A program made the translations under genes and the position numbers. A stretch of 64,000 nt of DNA from Toxotes chatareus (Eukaryota > Chordata > Actinopteri > Toxotidae). Positions 47,061 through 60,719 of the stretch are shown in pieces (within the stretch, counting starts at the first letter, position 1; each line of letters opens with the position of its first letter). Below the pieces are notes generated by a model. The model saw only the letters and a list, made by a program, of their open reading frames with translations. It ran no database searches and was not told the origin of the DNA. The stretch is from NCBI GenBank assembly GCA_016801885.1, contig CM028901.1, positions 14,271,095 through 14,335,094 on the forward strand, in the 5' to 3' direction.

Positions 47061-50000
47061 AATCAACAGTTTAAAAGCCAACCATATTCAGTTTACCATC
47101 ACATAAGACAAAGAAAGATGTTCAAGCTTGAGTGCTTGGCACACACTTAGAACACTAGAAACCTTTGCTAAAAATAATTTAACAACACATATAATTTACA
47201 ATAGCTCAAATCTTTCTGCATCTTTCCTCCATTTCAGAGGATTTCTTCTGCAGGTCAAGCTGTGATGAATATCAAACATAAGACAATTAACACCATTCAC
47301 CATAAATGATGCAATGACGTCTCTAGTCTTTTGAAAAGCCATGTTAAGGCCAAACAATGATGGACATGCGCTGGTCTTAAGTTTTGGTGAGGAACCGAGA
47401 TTTATTCCGAGTGCGGAGGAAACATTATAAAAATAAGTCTTTGACTGAACCCACATAAATTTATGTAAGACATCCTCTTGGTCTGCAAGCAGACTCCTCA
47501 TGCTCTTGATCATGCTGACAACGTATGGATCGCCATTCGTCCAAGGACTCCTGATAAGATGGACTATTTATTAAACAGAATTTGAGACATTTTTCAAACA
47601 CTATTGAGGAAGCTGCTGAATAGCTCGTCTGCTATGTGAGGGACTTTGAGTTCAAGACCATGTGGTACCACTTTTGGGAGTGAAATAAAAATCATAAAGC
47701 TGTGTAAAATAATATGTAGTTTAAAAATACACTCTTTTTGGAGCAAAATATTTGTCAAATTCCAATCTAAGAATCTCTCAGTTTCTCTTCAACTGAGTTA
47801 AGGATGTGGCAAAATTCTTGGCTGTCTGGAAGATAAATGTGATGCTCTGCTGATCCCTCTTTAAAATACACTGCAATGAGTATTGAGAACCAGACACTCC
47901 AGTGTGAAAGTACAACTGATAGATAATACACAGATAAACATGAACAGGACTTCAAGGAAAATAATTCATTCCTCACCATAAGTGAAGATTTCACTGGAAA
48001 GCTCTATGACTACTATCCAAATGTGAATCATTCAACTGAACAAAACAGTGCCAGTAGCTGCAGTATATTTAAATAAACAGTAACTTCTACCACATTATAT
48101 ATGAGTATCAAATTGACATTAAACTAACTTTTAATTAACATTTTAATTCAAGAACCTAAATTATGTGCTCTAAAGCAGTTCAGTCAGGTACATTTAATAG
48201 CTGCGGTTTGGAGGAGCACACAAAGTGACAAGAGAACTAATCCCCCTTAACAACATAAATGAAGATCAGTCTCAGTTGAAATCAGCAGGAGGAAACACCC
48301 CATAAGGAGGAGGTCTGGGTGTTGAGCCATTATACCTAGAACTTGAGAGTTATAGTTTGTCATCAGACAAAATATAAAGGACCACAGCAGTCATTTAAAA
48401 AAGTCTGTTTCTGTGTACAAAATATCAGTGAACTTATTAAAACAAGGAGGTACTAAATTGTCCCTTCTTGATAGACCAGTGTTGGACATTTTAAGAGAGT
48501 GAAAGCCAAGGCCAAATGCTCTGGTGCCAGTGTACACTTATGTTCCTAAAACAGTTTTCTTGGTGCCTAAAAGGTGTAGGAAAACATGGATAGGGTATGA
48601 GGTGGGTACATCTCTGTAACCAGTCAAAGAGCTTGTTATATCAATGGCTTCTTTACATTGTTTTACCTCATTTTACATGTGGAAGGCCCAAAGTGTCACG
48701 GAAAGGCTGACATGAGGCTGACAAGGTGACTAAGCAAATTGAGAAGGAACAAAAACAAAGATTTCTTGTTTCTCTTGTAACCTATATCCATTGATTCAGA
48801 GTAATAACACTGATATATGACATAAGACAAATGGCATGTTGTAAAAACAAGATTTTTGTAATTTTAAAAGGGGATAATTGGGTATATATAATAATAATAA
48901 TGATAAAACTGGTCATTTTAACATGAAGAGTCTTGTTGAAAATTAAAGACATAAAAAATTAAACAGAATAGAGTCAAAAACATTTCCAGACACATTGTCC
49001 TCTATGGTACATGGTTTGACGGCCCTGAAATGGAGAACAAGGCACTGAGAGCCCTCATTATGGCCCCTTCATCATCATGTAACACGCATTATGTTTGTCC
49101 ATGTGTCATCTCACTTCTCACTTCCTCCGTCCTTCTGTGGCCAGAGGACCCTGGGCCAGAATACTACATCATCTCTTCAGCCTCCTGATTCACTTTCCCT
49201 AAACCCAGACCCAGCTCTACAGCAGTGGTGTCCAATCATATGTCATGGATGTTCAAGAGACTCTAGTTAAACTTAATCCCAACCAGTGGCCGTGGCAGCT
49301 GTCTCAGCCCGGGATGGAAATTTAATCAGGGAAATCACCTGTTTTCTGTCTTTGCAAGGAAATTCTGCAGAGTCTTGGTCCTTTGGGGCACTTGTTTGCC
49401 CACCACTCCACATGATGTCCAAAATACTCTGTAATCATGGTGAAGCCATCAACTACACAGCTATAAGCACTGTTTCTTTAGAGACCAGACACCCTGACAC
49501 CTCAGCCAAGCTGCCAACGAATGTGAGTAAACAACTACAGCAAGAAAAGTGTTGCTGATGCCTTTGATTTCAGACAGTCTGGAACCCCTGTAGAGTCCAA
49601 ACCAGATAAATGCAACCAGGCCAGAGCGGCCCAGGACTACACAGTCTTTTCACAACAGATGGCACCATTAGGTCAGAGCAGACTGTCTTTCCATCACTCC
49701 TCCATCCTCCATTTCGGTCTAGTCAGTTTCAGACCAGGCTGTTAGACAGACATGTTGGGCCCCTCGGTGCCTCATTTAGCAGCTTAGTTCAGGCATGAGT
49801 TTGGCCAATGAACAATCTGTTGCCAATGTAAATATACCATCATGTTGGAAGAACCACCATTAACTGGGACTTAAACCTTAAAAAGCAAAAAAAAAAAAAG
49901 TGGGTGCTACAACGTTTATCAGATTAAGAGACAAAAGACGAGGTGACTCGTTTTAAAATGAGAACCCTGTAAAGGCTGTCCCCACATCCCAAGAAAAAAT

Positions 50001-51080
50001 TCAGTAGTTAAGTAGATGATCCGACATGAAAACGTGATTATATCGAAACACCGCTGTTCTTGTATTACAGTGTATAGTTATTCATAGTATTATGATAGTG
50101 AAAAATATAACACCAGACTTTCAGTTCATTCTAACATACCCTGTACACACATACCCTGGCTTACATACCCGCATAAGCAAATGGTTAGATTTAGACTTTA
50201 TTGTTTGTATTTTCAAACAGTATGTTTAGCTTTTAACATTATAATAGAAAAGGCTTTCAGAAGAAGGACGAACAAATATGTTTGGGAAACGTAACGCTAA
50301 CTTATACTAGGTTTGGTTACTACTGTAGATAATTTAGTTAGCTGGACATACTATTGCAAAAAAAAAAAAAAAAAACATCATATCATCCATTCATTACACT
50401 TTCTCTACATTTTAGAGAGCGTTAAAACTACTATCCAAATTCTTTATATTTTCTTTATATTACACATGTGCACTACTTAAGTCTCATTGAGCGATTCAAA
50501 GCAGCGCAACCTGTTCCAGGGATACTCCTCTGTAACTGGCCCTGACCTCTAAAGTGAATTTCTCCAGGCATCAACCAGGTATCATATTATCATTATTTTC
50601 TGGCCCAAAAAAGAGAGAGAGAGAGATCAGCAGAGATTTAAACAATCTCTCTGTTTACCTTTACCATAGATAAAGAGCACATCTAGCCAAAGGGGCCACA
50701 CTAAGATGTTAAGGTTTTAAAACTCCCTCCACTTGAGCACTGGGAAAGAATGATAAATGGAGCTATTTATTATAATCGGCTTCTAGTTATTTTATTCTTA
50801 AACACAGTACAGCTGTCTTTGCAGCCAAGTTCCACAGTTTTACTTGTGTACAAAAAGATGTGTAACGAGTAAATGGAACTGCAGATAACACTCATACAAG
50901 ATTTGCAGAATCTGACTATTTTTACACTGCTTTCATGAAATGTCGTATCTGGAATTATTCTTGGGCGCTCAAAATAAGTTGACATTTTCCTGTGCTGTAC
51001 ACAATGAACACAGAAACCCACCATTTCTGGAACAAAGCTGGAGCTTCCCATAACTGAGTGGTGTGTAGGATCTTTTTTAA
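47061..51080. other. Intergenic, no gene seen
   Basis: AT-rich DNA. Frames at 47196-47513, 49286-49558 and 50770-51144 have no recognisable motifs or splice support. An A run lies at 50357-50374. Confidence 0.5.
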
Positions 51081-51084
51081 TCAG

Positions 51085-51205
51085 ACGGCACGAGTTCAAG
51101 CCCATTCTCAGCAAACATTCACTCCGCTCAAGCGTCCTTGACAAGACACTGAATCCCCACCAGCTCCAGGGGTGTTGTTTAGTTAGCTGACCCTGACTCT
51201 GAGAG
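51085..51205. repeat. Probable dispersed teleost repeat
   Basis: GAGTTCAAGCCC, CTCAAGCGTCCTTGACAAGACACTG and CTGACCCTGACTCTGA are recognisable phrases of a common teleost repeat (CAAGACACTGAACCCC type). A related piece is at about 50510-50580. Confidence 0.45.
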
Positions 51206-51679
51206 AAAAATTAAAAAGACCCTGGTTATTATTAGTAGTATTATAAATCATCAACCCAAAGTAGAGTGCAATAAAATAGCAAAATCAGTAAATCCACTGA
51301 CAAAGTGCCGCAGATAAACCTGGGTCCCTAAATCAACCAGCTTTTTCCAGTAGTTATTACACCACATCGATTCTCCTCAGCATTTCTGCAGCACTGTGCT
51401 TTTTGGACAGAGTTTTTGGCACCAGTCTACAGTGCATTAATTTCTGCTTGTTTAGCTCATGTTGGCGTATCTCTGGATTTGCTTTTGTTGCATTTACATA
51501 GGCACTACTGTGGTAAAAAATAATTAATCATCCTTTTTATTATTATCATTTGGACCTTAAACCTTAAAAGCTGTTCTGCTCAGGGAGGATCTGGCCAATT
51601 ATGTTCCCAATTTAAAACTTTTTAGGAAGGACAGTATTTTGTGCGACTAATGAAGCTGTACACATTCTGTACATGTACA

Positions 51680-51790
51680 TAATGTGGCCAAAAGTATGTG
51701 GACTTGTGTTTCTTTTTAATGGTTTGGGCTTGGACCCTAAATTCCAATTAAGGGAAATCATGCTACAGCATACAATGATATTTTAGCAGC
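51680..51790 (+). mobile_element. Tc1-like transposon fragment, deleted
   Basis: Begins TGTGGCCAAAAGTATGTGGAC, the outer end of a common teleost Tc1-like element, and jumps straight to GGTTTGGGCTTGGACCC and GCTACAGCATACAATGATATT, internal transposase sequence. The opposite end was not found nearby. Confidence 0.6.
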
Positions 51791-53125
51791 CCAGTATCTG
51801 TTGGAATAACGTTCATACTGGACAGTGGCAGTTGGCAGTGCCTCATCGTTTGCACTGCCAACATTCAGTTCCAGTGCAAGAAGCAGAGTTCTCTTTATAT
51901 AGCGAGGCGTCAAGTAACACCCCTTGCAGATACTCTACTCAGTGCACATTCGAGGCCTGTATGAGACAGCTGTCACCCGGCATGTCACTGTTAACAGACT
52001 CGGGTCTGCAATGTAGTTCCAAACACTTCACAGATAAACCAGAGACTTACTCATAATTACATAGAATACCTACTAGTTAAAAGTTGCTCCATATGCACAC
52101 TCCCTCTCTCTCTCTCTCTCTCTCTTTTTGATGAGTTGCTTTATTATATATATCATTGAATTGATTTCCATTCCTGTTAGCAACGCCAGTTCACCAAATT
52201 CGGGCAGCTGCCAACTCACATTCAGCCGTGGTCACAAAGAGAATTGGCGGACATGAGTTGACCTGTAGAGTTAGACCTCTGACGTGGTCTTGACCCGTGT
52301 CACTGTCACTTGCAAGAGACTGGAGTTCACTTCCTGTCACAGACTTGAAATCAACGTTTGTGTTTTTATTAAGCATAATCACAACCTTTACCTGACCTTA
52401 ACTGTTTTAATTGCCTAACCTGAACAATACCTTAGTTTTTTGCCATAACCTTGATCTTCACACAACCTTAACAATACAGTAGCTGTCAGAGCTCTAGATA
52501 TACCTCACCATGGGAGATGGGGTGATTTACCTGTGCTGGTCAGCAATTTTCATTGTGTCTAGAGCGTACAGTCATTTTAGCTGCAATTATCTACTCTTTT
52601 TTGGTGGACTCACTGGTCCTCCTGTAATTTAAATGTCATTTAAAGCAGATCTCTTGAGTTTTTTCAGAGGTGCACGTTCCTCTTTTTTTTTTTTTAAATC
52701 AGTGTGAAATTTTACTTTTGAAATGAAAACAAAGCCAGACCCAGAAAAGCTCATCACATGGGATATTGTGATAGCATCTAGACATAGGTACTGCTATTCT
52801 CTCCAGGCTAGTCCTGCAGAATGTCCTCATCTATTTCAGACCACATCCTCTAGGCTCACAGTGGTTAAAATGAGTTGAATTACTGAGAAGTACAGTGTGA
52901 GTGTTTTATTCTCCACCTCTCCATGTAATGTTAATCCTGTCCAGTTAAGGCTTTAGGGCTCCCTGGATCCCAAGGGGTTTAAGACCCTGACAACGAACTG
53001 CAGTATCCCTGGTTTAAGTCCAACCAAGGTCCTTTGGATTGGTTGTAAAAAAAGAAAAAAAATTTCATTGAACTTAACTTGTGGATTTGCAGAATTGAGC
53101 AATACTGGTTTTCCTGCCTAGCGAT
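51791..53125. other. Intergenic, no gene seen
   Basis: Contains a CT microsatellite (52102-52125) and a T run (52685-52695). The stretch 52375-52485 has repeated ACCTTAAC/ACCTTGATC phrases. No gene was found. Confidence 0.5.
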
Positions 53126-53129
53126 AGTC

Positions 53130-53400
53130 CATGAAGGTTTTCCCAGCCTACACCAGTCCTGACCTCATCACCTTTGTGATAAATTGGAAACCAGGATTAT
53201 CGCCCAACATTAATGCCAGATCTCACTCATGCTCTTGCGGCTGAATGTTAAAAAATGCCTGCAGCCAGGTCCCAAAATCTTGCGGAAAGCCTGAAACCAC
53301 AAGAATGGAGGCTACCAAAACACTGTATCAATGGTGGTTTGTGAATGTGATGTTCAGCAATCATGTATTAGTGTCGCTGTGAGTCCAAGAAACACTGGTC
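53130..53400 (+). pseudogene. Tc1-like transposase 3' remnant
   Basis: Reads as the end of a Tc1-type transposase with errors: CCTGACCTCATCACCTTTG (SPDL...HLWDELE region), ATCGCCCAACATTAATGCC and GGAAAGCCTGAAACC..AGAATGGAGGCT. Indels and stops break every frame. It may belong to the same element type as 51680-51790. Confidence 0.65.
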
Positions 53401-56400
53401 ACACAACATATTTTTAAATTGTCTTCAACTTAAATTCATGTCCCCATGTTTCCATGAAAAGTTTGAGGGGAATGAATCACCCTGCCCATCTTTTGATTCT
53501 GCAAGTTTTCTGTCTAATATAAAACTCCTCAAGTCACCCCTGCAAAACAACACATGCAGCAGCTCTCAGGCAAGCAAAGCTCTACGAGGTTATGACAGAG
53601 TTGTGTGTTGAGGAGCCAGTCCACTCCACTTCTGATTACCAGCCTGGGAGAGGTAAACCAAGGCTAGGGGTGAAAGTTGAGAATTTTTGCAGCTTGCATC
53701 CCATTACCAAATCCCTCACCTCAACTCTTCTAGCTACAAAACCCAGCGAAAAAGAACAGAAGAGCTTCATTAGGGCCTATCCCGAAGTATAAAGTTAACT
53801 AACCTCATGCGGGTACACATCAGCATTCTTCTTTATCTCTCTCCCTGCTACTCTCTCCCCTTCACCCGCTAAGGAGCTCTCTCTGGTTGCTCGCTGTTCC
53901 AGAGGATGCTTCCAAAATGGCGGCTCGGGGAGCACCGCTATTCCCCAGGCTGCCGAGATGAGATGCAGGGATCTCTCTTGTGAGAGCAGCCGAGGAGAGG
54001 AGGTGATACACAGGAAGTTGTGTGTGTGTGTGTTTTTTTTCCTATTTTATTTTTCCAGCTTTCTCTGATCTGATCTGATGTGAAATCACAAATTGGCCCC
54101 TAGCTGCTGCCCCCTGTGTACATAACAGAACTCATTAAAGAGAGGAGGGTTATTAAAATGTGATGGAGCGAGGGAGGACTCTGACAAGAAAAACTGATTC
54201 TGTTTAATAAAAGGGACGGAAGAAGAAGGAGAAAAAGAAGCGCAAGATTCGAAAAGAAACAGAAGCTGTGGAGAAGGAGTTAGGCAATGAGGGAGCTATG
54301 ACGAAAGGCACTGCGTTTACTATTCACTTTCACGGATGCTTGCGCAAACACTCCAGATTCTTTTGAGGCTTTGGACATGCTCAGATATTTATTTTCCAAC
54401 AGAGGATAACAGGGAATAGGACATCTTTTCCACTGGCTCTATTTCTGTGCCCTACATATGGACTAAGGCTGAGCACAGACAATTCGATATGAAGGCAACA
54501 ACTCAGCTGGCTGCAGAGTAAAGTGTATTTGCTTCTTGAATCCCAACAATTGGCAAAAACCCCTCGAGGTCTAAGCTAAAAATACACCCCGTATTACTGT
54601 TCACTTAAGATAAAAGCATTTGTTAAATGACCGTATCATAACGTCTCCCCTGCTCAGGGCAGTAGTTTTGTGGTGGGGGTGTGTGTAACAGCAGCAAGAG
54701 ATCTCTGGTGCTCTGCTTCATGGATGTTCATCTATAATTCATCTGTTGTGACTGGAAACACATACATGAAATGTGACCAAAGTATCTCTTGGAGTATAAC
54801 GAGGGGATGACAAGAAGGAGAGTGGAGTGGATGGTAAAAATGTAACCAGGTGCAAGGACAAGAAGAACAGATAGAAAGACAAAGAGAAGGGGAGCGAGGC
54901 AGCGAGGAGGTCTGGTGGGGGAGGGAGGGAGCGATGAGAGTTTCTTCCAGGTTGTTTGTTCTCCAGAGGCTACTGTGGATCCAGATGGACTGAGGCTGAG
55001 AGGGAACAGAATGTGCATCAATATTTACTCGCCTCCTTTTCCCACCAAGACTGGAAAATAAATAAAAAAGCACGCACGTAGCAGTAGATTTAACATGTGG
55101 ATTTGCTTCCAGGAGATAATGTGTGATGCCGTGCAGAGCTGTGAGGAGCACTTGATCATAGACGTAATGAATTAGTCATATTGGAAGTAAGCATAGAGAT
55201 GTGTGAACAAGAGCATATAAAAATGAGCATATATTCTCAAGTGTCAGCAGTCGTACTGTATGCAAATGTATCCTTGTGTGATTATGTGTGTGTGAGAGAA
55301 GGTGTGAGCCTGCATGTGTGCACCTGCTGCTATACATCTGACTACAAACTGAGTGTGTGTCTCGAGGAGCTGTGGACAAGTGAAATGGAGAAAAATGTGT
55401 GAGAGAAGGACAGAGAGGAAGAGAGGGAGAGAGAGAGACAGACAGACAGAAAGGGAGGATGGATGAGTCACTGATGTCTGCTGGCTTTGCTGCTCTCCAG
55501 CGAGTCACTGTGCTGAGCAACCAGCAGTAACTGAAGAGACTATAACCTGTGGCCTGCAGCATCCCACCTGTGTGCCTCTGCAGAAACAAAACCACCTGCC
55601 CCAATCAACAAACTCCTGAGGCCTCATTTATAAACATTACATACACACTGAAAAAGGCTCTGGAAAGTTGTGCACACCGCTCCCCAGGCAAACGATAAGC
55701 TTTAGAAAAACTAATCTGACAAGAGAATGTGTGCAGCGCTACAGAAACTATGGTGCACGGAGATCATAACCAGTTTTACCTGCTAAGGCTAAAATGAGAT
55801 ACAGCGTCCCCATGAACCCGCTGTGCCTCCGCCTGCCTCTGCATTGTGTGTGCAGTAGTCCTATGCTGGAAAACTCCATGGCCTAAAATGTACTGTGTGG
55901 TTATTTGACTCAACACATTCATTAAATAAGAAAAGAATAAAGCAAAGGCTGTAAGCAAGTTCAGGCAATCACCTCAACTCTAGTGCTGCTCTCTTATGAC
56001 ATGCATACTTTTCTTACACTCTTTGCATTGCAGCAGCATACATTTGCTGTCATTGCTCTCCACAGCCTTTCGCTGCCTTGCACTTTAACATCTGACAGGT
56101 ACCTTCCCAGCACTGGACACTGAAGGACAATAACTGTAACCTTACGAAATCAACAGTTGGACATGAATGCCCTCCTCACGCTGCGCATGTATTTCATTTT
56201 TCACACCACTATTTTTCACATTTACAAACAAGTGCCACGTAATTCATTTAGCTCTTAGCTCATTTAGAGCAGGACTGTTTAACTGCAATAGCAAGTGAAC
56301 CAATTAAGAAAATCACTGGGGACTCCTGGGTCACACATTAATGGCTATAAATAGCTCTTACTGTATAATGTTAACAGATTATATCACTGCATGGATTAAA

Positions 56401-57692
56401 CCAGTCACGTGCATCTCTTTCACTTTATGGCATCATTACAATCAAATCCAGAAAGTAACCAGTCCACACAAAAAGATCGGAAAACCATGTTTACAAGGCT
56501 TGATACAGAAGTGAAAAAAGATCCGAAGTAGATAAATTAGATAACAAGATGAACGAAGCAAAACAGCCTGTTTATGCTCTGCAACACTTCCAAACATGCA
56601 TAAGGAGCTTTTAAAACAGGTCCAGGACCTTCTGTCTGACACTCATCCTCATGTTTGCACTATTTTTATCCATTAGTCCTTTTTTTTGCATGTAAAAGCA
56701 CTTGGTTCTGAAAAGTGCTACACAAACAAAACATATATTTGTTGCTCATTTATCAATTTTGTTCCCCAGTGAACCCTGTAAGTACAGTTATAGGACATGA
56801 AGATTTATAAAAAGACAAGTGGGCTTGTGTTTAAATCTAGAATGTCGGGGATCACGGCCAATGGATCTAACTTTGTGATCTTTCAGCAGATTTTAGCAGT
56901 GGAAAAGGCAACGGCTGCTCTCTCAGGCGTCCCCTGAACAGACACTGACAGAGGGACCCGAAGGACCTGGAAGCAGAAACAAGCTTTGACCGAGGAGTGA
57001 ACCTGGTCGCAGGTGTTCAACCGTAACACCGGTGGTCAATGAGCCGGAGTACGGCAACAGGCAATAGACAATCAGTGCAAATGTGCTGAGACAATTAGCA
57101 GCGGTTGCCTCAGCTCACCTTTGTGTCCTCGCAGGACGTTCTTCCTATGAAAACAAAGATCCGTCACTGTGTTTCATCTAGTCATCTGCCACTGGTTGTT
57201 TTTACACTCTGTGCCAGTGAATTCTGTGCAATTATCTCAAAAGATACTGTCAGCTTCACAACTTTCTATACAAGGCAGATACACAAAGCCAAGGTCAAAC
57301 TGCGTGGCTGACAGGAGGACAATGAATAGGAATAAACAGGGATGGGTTGGGTTACCTTTGTGTCTCCTGTGACTGCTTGTAGCATTGCCACTGTTGTGTC
57401 CATCTTTGTCTCATCTGCTCCAGTTCCTTTGACTTTGAAGGGCATGCCTGCTTGCAAGTCAGAGATTAGAGGTGTATGTGTGTTTGTGTCTTGATGTCTT
57501 TGTCCAGGAGGTGGAGGAGGCAGAGGGCGGCGGAGTCATGCGGACTTTAACTCTGGGATTGTGTGTGTGTGTGTGTGCACAGTGTTTGAAGTGGAGACAG
57601 GGAGAGAATAGAGGCACTCGTCTGTATAATGGAGTAAGAATTCAGCCAGCTTCGAGGAGCCTTCATCTGTCCGCTGCAGCACCAAGTCGCAC

Positions 57693-57730
<38 letters not shown>
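53401..57730. other. Intergenic, possible upstream or intronic DNA
   Basis: No exon can be supported. Around 53914-53924 is AAAATGGCGGC in a short GC-richer patch (53880-54000). GA-rich, CT-rich and TG tracts occur at 54020, 54850-54930, 55280 and 55400-55460. Confidence 0.4.

Positions 57731-57732
<2 letters not shown>
57690..57732 (+). repeat. (AC)n microsatellite
   Basis: About 42 bp of AC with a single G interruption near the start. Confidence 0.95.
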
Positions 57733-57734
<2 letters not shown>

Positions 57735-57735
<1 letters not shown>

Positions 57736-57930
57736 CTTTCTCCTGGCCCACAGACCTAACCAGACCAGCTGTAATTTGTCATTTGGCTGCGAACTGGGCC
57801 GTCAGCGCTGGGTTACTTTTAGCTTCCGGCTCGATGGTAATCCCTCCCTTTGAAGGCCAGCCAATCCAATCCCATGGCTGACACTGCCAGAAAGGACTAC
57901 ACCATTGTGACCTTTATGGCGCACCAGCTA
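57735..57930. other. Possible conserved noncoding patch
   Basis: About 195 bp without simple repeats or dispersed-repeat phrases, balanced in composition, in the midst of microsatellites. It includes CTGTAATTTGTCATTTGGCTG and CCATTGTGACC-type cores. Conservation cannot be judged from one sequence. No coding frame is evident. Confidence 0.25.
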
Positions 57931-58690
57931 ATCTTTCCTCAACGAGAGAAAGAGAGTGGAAAACTGGCAATGAGTTCAACAAGCTTACTTGTCCTCCATA
58001 ACTCCTTTCTCCCCATCCTCTGTTCAAATTTTTTTTCTTTTCTGTAGAAACACCCAAAGCCTTTTTCCCCCAATATGCACTGTCTAGTCACTTGGTTTTA
58101 GAAAAATGAAGAAAAAGTCACGCAGCCCTCTTAGTCACTTGACATTTAGCAAATCCTCATGTTTCTGCCTCTGGCTTTGTGTTCTGGGTGTGTAGAGGTG
58201 GCGTGTGCTCGGTTCCCGTCCCTGGCAGCATTTTGCACATTTACGAACATGGCGTCATTTAAGGCTTTTTCACACCTAGTTGGTTCAAATCACTTTCCTC
58301 AGCGGTACACAGGAATTGGATGGAGAACTTGTTGAGAGGGAGGTTTTGCAGTTTCACCCGCCCGAAACACTTAATTTGGAGTGTGATCAGATTATCTTAT
58401 TTGTATATATTATTACAGATGGACGACCAGTTAAAAGAATGATCAACATAAGTGTCTAGACACCCCACACGAGGACTATTTTCACCAACAACACAAAGTT
58501 TTTTCTTGGTAGTCAGACTGGAGCATACCGACACAATGTACTGGACTAAAAGTACAGTATAAAAAGTCACGTCCTAAGGCAGCTTCCAAATTTATGATGT
58601 AATTTGCACAAAGAAGGTAAAGACACAGTCATTCCTCATGGATGTTAGTGCAAAGTCAAGCAGATGGACAAACATGAACACAAACACCAC

Positions 58691-58729
58691 CACTCTTGCC
58701 CTTAAGGCTGTTTCTTAAGGGCAAGAGTG
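58691..58729. repeat. Perfect 16-bp hairpin
   Basis: CACTCTTGCCCTTAAG (58691-58706), loop GCTGTTT, and CTTAAGGGCAAGAGTG (58714-58729) pair perfectly. It lies alone in unique-looking DNA with no target duplication recognised. Confidence 0.9.
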
Positions 58730-59365
58730 AGCATTCTTACGTTAGCAGCAACAACTTGGTTCCACTTTATTTTACTACTTATTATACTTTATTTTCTCCT
58801 TTTGTAAACAAACTTGACATGTTGGTGGAATTTCAGTAAAACAGTCTTTAAATTTGCATGACAGAATTTGCCAGTGATGAAAAGCCTGAGGGGCTGAGCT
58901 GTTTGTCAATCGCAGATGCCGCTGTAAAGCTCTGGAGGGTAGACTGCTTCAATAATATCAGCAGTGAGCTCCCTCAGCAGATAGTATGGGTGGCACTTCA
59001 TGATTGTTAACTCCACCAGCGGAGAACAGTCTTTGGAGACAACCACAAAATTTGTGTACCATTCTTTGTGGGTATAAACACAGGTCCCACCAGATAGCTA
59101 TGATTCCCTGTTGTTTCTGTTGTGAGTTAGCCCATCCAGCTCGATGGCTGTGTCCACAATGCCGTGTAGCTGTGTTTCAGTGGAAACAAAGCCACAGCAG
59201 TTCTTCTTCATAAAAGGTGCTCATGTAAAACAACCCTTTGGGGTACCTCGGGCCCATCGCCAATTCCCTTGTGTTTCATCCCCTTGTGCTCGACTCTTCT
59301 CATCCCACCTCCCCTGACCCCCATTTATCCCACCACTTTGGTCTTCCCGGATCCATATTCACACA
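58730..59365. other. Intergenic, no gene seen
   Basis: No exon or element recognised. Short frames only. Confidence 0.5.
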
Positions 59366-59367
59366 CA

Positions 59368-59413
<46 letters not shown>
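59368..59413 (+). repeat. C17 run with (AC)n
   Basis: A C17 run (59368-59384) followed by about 29 bp of AC. Confidence 0.95.
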
Positions 59414-59414
<1 letters not shown>

Positions 59415-60675
59415 CCTGCGGCACTCTAGCAGTTGCAAGGCCAAGTATAACAACTATCCATGCTTTCTAAAAGTGTCTAATCCAGAAGTGACGATCAATG
59501 TGTTTGTTTCTCTCGCTCCTCCACCCAACCCCCCACTTGTTTGCCCCCACTCCCCACATTACACTTTTAAAATACTATGTCCAGAGAGAGCTGGGCAGAA
59601 ACCTAGGATCTTTTTCTGCATCTGAGTGGTTTCACCTGTAATTTGGCAGCTTGAGCTGTGAGAACACAAGAATTTATTTAAAAAAAAAAAAAAAAGAAAG
59701 AAAGAAAAGAAGGTTGAACATCATCCTTCAAAAATACATTCTCTCATTTGGTGTTTTGATGATGGTGGTGGAGAGCCCTGTCCAACACACTGCTCCAAAA
59801 TCTCCCTCGGGTGTGGATTCATATAATCTACATGCTAATCAAACCATTTAGTGACCCCTTGTGTGGAAGCATCTGCAGGTTTTTGCTTTAATTTACAACC
59901 ACACTGTATATATATACTATAGGTTCGTTCTGGGGTGTGCTGGTGGTTGAATGGTAAAGACACAATCTGTGATTTTAGTGCATGTCATTCCCTTGATTCC
60001 TGTACAGCTCTGCTGTTGCTGTCAATAAAAGGCTGAAAGACTAAAAAAAAAAAAAATCCTAAAAAACATTCCTTATGCACTGGAATGGAAATGACTTGAA
60101 TTGCAATCAAATGCATCAATCGGAAGCAGCAAAATAACAACTTAGGCCCAAACAAACAGGCCGGAAAATGTCCTGACAAGTGAAGCTAAAAACAAAACCA
60201 TGTCTCTCTGTGGCTGAGGCATCAATAAAGAAGAGCTGAAAATGCCTCTCTCACTCAGTGGCATTTCATTTTGTTTTTATTTTGGTCTGTCAGACCCCTG
60301 CCATCGCTTCATCTCTTTTGTTCCTGCCAGACCAGGCCGAAAGGGGGGTGTGGGCTCAACATGAGCTCGGAACAGCAGGCTACCTCCAATCTCCCGCCAT
60401 TTGCCAGCATGGTACCAATCAACACTTTACTCCCACCCCGTCGAGAAGCAACCGACTCTGAAGGAGACAGAAGGGGACCTGGTGTGATGGAGATATGGAG
60501 TGCGTGAAAGAGAGGAAGAGAAAGAAGAAGAAGGGGAGAGAGACAGAAATAGAGGCAGAGAATGAGAGAAAGCAGGCAGCTCCTTGTTCAGCATCCTAAA
60601 TTTACCCTAGTGCTTAGGCTCACCGTCGTCTTCAACTCTTGCTCTGTCAAAAGATCTGTGCCTCTGCTGAGCCCT

Positions 60676-60677
<2 letters not shown>
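59414..60677. other. Intergenic, no gene seen
   Basis: Includes an A run (59680-59696). An open frame at 60271-60507 with N-terminal-like MSSEQQATSN has no recognisable family. 60500-60575 is purine-rich. Confidence 0.4.

Positions 60678-60712
<35 letters not shown>
60678..60712 (+). repeat. (CA)n microsatellite
   Basis: About 35 bp of uninterrupted CA. Confidence 0.95.
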
Positions 60713-60716
<4 letters not shown>

Positions 60717-60719
60717 GAT

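Noticed and set aside
60271..60507. Possible exon beginning MSSEQQATSN
   Set aside because: No recognisable family, no clear donor and purine-rich sequence directly after it; not enough to call a gene.
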